Source of the DNA: DALYJJ01 sp031969915
Lineage (GTDB): Bacteria > Acidobacteriota > Terriglobia > Bryobacterales > Bryobacteraceae
Assembly: GCA_031969915.1 (NCBI GenBank)
Contig: DALYJJ010000150.1
Coordinates: 1-14,092, forward strand
Direction: 5' to 3'
Length of the DNA: 14,092 nucleotides
Made by a program: the position numbers and the translations under genes. Positions 13,243 through 14,092 of this stretch are shown piece after piece. The notes under the pieces are model-generated. The model saw only the letters and a list, made by a program, of their open reading frames with translations, did no database searches and had not been told where the DNA came from. The first letter of the stretch is position 1. Each line of letters begins with the position of its first letter.

Positions 13243-14092
13243 ATGAGCGGGGCCATGCAGGATCGAGTTCTCGCACTCAATGACCGCCCGCTCCGCAGCG
13301 GCGCGGACTACGTCCTCTACTGGGCGCAGATGAACCGGCGCGTCCATTTCAACCACGGCCTGGCGCACGCCGTCGCCCTGGCCAACCAGTTGCGCCTTCC
13401 CGTGCTCTACTACGAAGGCCTCACCTGCTCGTATCCGTGGGCGAACGACCGCCTTCATACCTTCATCCTCGAAGGCGTTCCGGATACCGCCGCCGCACTC
13501 GACTCCCTCGGCGCCGGCTACGCCTTCTACTTGCGCCGCCGCCCCTCCGATCCCAACGACATCCTCTACCGGCTGGCCGCCCACGCCGCCGCTATCGTCA
13601 CCGACGACTATCCCACCTTCATCGCGCGCCGCCACAACCAGAGCGTGCCTCAGAACCTCGACATCCCCTACTACGCCGTCGATTCCAGTTGCGTCGTCCC
13701 CATGCGGCTGTTGGCCAAACGCGAGTACGCCGCCTACACCATCCGCCCCAGGATCCATCGCCTCCTGCCCACCTACCTGGACCCCGTGCCCGCACCCGCC
13801 ATCCAGGTGCGCTGGCGCGCCAAGGCCCCCGAGTTCCATACCGAAGTCACCCGTACGAATGTCGCGGAACTCGTCGCCTCCTGCCAGATTGACCATTCCG
13901 TTCCGCCTTCGCTCTCCTTCCGCGGCGGCTCCTGCGAGGCCGCGCGCCATCTCGCCCTGTTCGTCGACAACAAGCTGGCCCGGTACGCCGAGGGCCGCAA
14001 CGAACCCTCGGCCCACGTAACCTCCGATCTCAGCCCGTATCTCCACTTCGGCCACATCTCGTCTTTGCAGGCCGCCCTCGCCGCGCGCCCGC
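13243..14092 (+). CDS. Class II-like deoxyribodipyrimidine photolyase, 3' end outside window
   Basis: 283 codons are open to the right edge. The N-terminal photolyase/antenna-type domain starts with DYVLYWAQMNRRVHFNHGLA (22-41), close to the YWMxxxxRxxxNxAL pattern of class II CPD photolyases, and includes TDDYPTFIARRHN (120-132). The start of the FAD-binding domain follows: FRGGSCEAARHLALFV (226-241), RNEPSAH (252-258) and SDLSPYLHFGHIS (261-273). The enzyme uses reduced FAD and light to split pyrimidine dimers in DNA. The ATG at 13243 has AGG six bases before it; the ATG at 13255 (MQDRVLALNDRPLR) is equally possible. It is divergent from the radical SAM gene, with 38 bases between the starts. 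Truncation is only due to the window edge, and the key C-terminal active-site residues cannot be checked. Confidence 0.88.
   Translation, partial: MSGAMQDRVLALNDRPLRSGADYVLYWAQMNRRVHFNHGLAHAVALANQLRLPVLYYEGLTCSYPWANDRLHTFILEGVPDTAAALDSLGAGYAFYLRRRPSDPNDILYRLAAHAAAIVTDDYPTFIARRHNQSVPQNLDIPYYAVDSSCVVPMRLLAKREYAAYTIRPRIHRLLPTYLDPVPAPAIQVRWRAKAPEFHTEVTRTNVAELVASCQIDHSVPPSLSFRGGSCEAARHLALFVDNKLARYAEGRNEPSAHVTSDLSPYLHFGHISSLQAALAARP

Noticed and set aside
13205..13276. 24-residue N-terminal extension of the radical SAM protein
   Set aside because: It overlaps the divergent photolyase start and does not resemble the family; the ATG at 13204 fits better.
13204..14055. 283-codon minus-strand frame opposite the photolyase
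   Set aside because: The plus-strand product has the FAD-binding LSPYLHFG motif; the antisense product is a Gly/Val-rich shadow.

Overview
This 14.1 kb, GC-rich window looks like the chromosome of an acidobacterium of the Solibacter/Bryobacter type (Bryobacterales). The best marker is the protein at 8386-10137. It carries the 'VINAASG...LAPG...YGAGLGP' signature of the TIGR03437 domain, which is strongly expanded in Candidatus Solibacter. The left-edge protein has a YPFSVIPGGV...YWT...LLTDGAN...RCGNR pattern that I remember from acidobacterial hypothetical proteins. Assignment to this group is inference from these markers; no rRNA is present.

Layout, left to right. (1) 1-891 (-): membrane-anchored hypothetical protein, cut by the left edge. 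Its upstream region (929-980) is packed with GTAC palindromes. (2) 1001-1603: an orphan HigA-type antitoxin gene (-) lying between two direct-repeat copies of the 3' end of the next gene. (3) 1560-2411 (-): exported metallo-beta-lactamase-fold hydrolase. (4) 2481-4656 (+): two overlapping GT4 glycosyltransferases, probably one operon for surface glycan synthesis. (5) 4887-5945 (+): a NucS/DUF91-like PD-(D/E)XK nuclease-fold protein with a strong ribosome binding site, next to the 3' end of a tRNA-Ser(GCU) gene (6062-6156, -). (6) 6233-7246 (+): aldo/keto reductase with a twin-arginine signal, convergent with a zinc-type MDR dehydrogenase (7243-8274, -); the two stops share the palindrome CTAG. 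(7) 8386-10137 (+): exported TIGR03437-domain protein. (8) 10205-11746 (+): a stand-alone nuoM preceded by a perfect 16-bp inverted repeat. (9) 11763-13204 (-): radical SAM/SPASM protein translationally coupled to a small membrane-anchored coiled-coil protein. (10) 13243-14092 (+): class II-like DNA photolyase, cut by the right edge.

The genes do not form one pathway. The convincing functional units are the glycosyltransferase pair and the radical SAM plus small membrane protein pair. No CRISPR array, transposase, integrase or complete toxin-antitoxin pair is visible. The parts that ordinary annotation does not explain are the repeat-flanked orphan higA segment, the GTAC palindrome cluster, and the long inverted repeat placed directly before nuoM. 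No stretch longer than about 300 bases lacks a gene. The largest gaps are 892-1157 (palindromes, a truncated repeat copy and a probable terminator) and 4657-4886 (leader of the nuclease-like gene).
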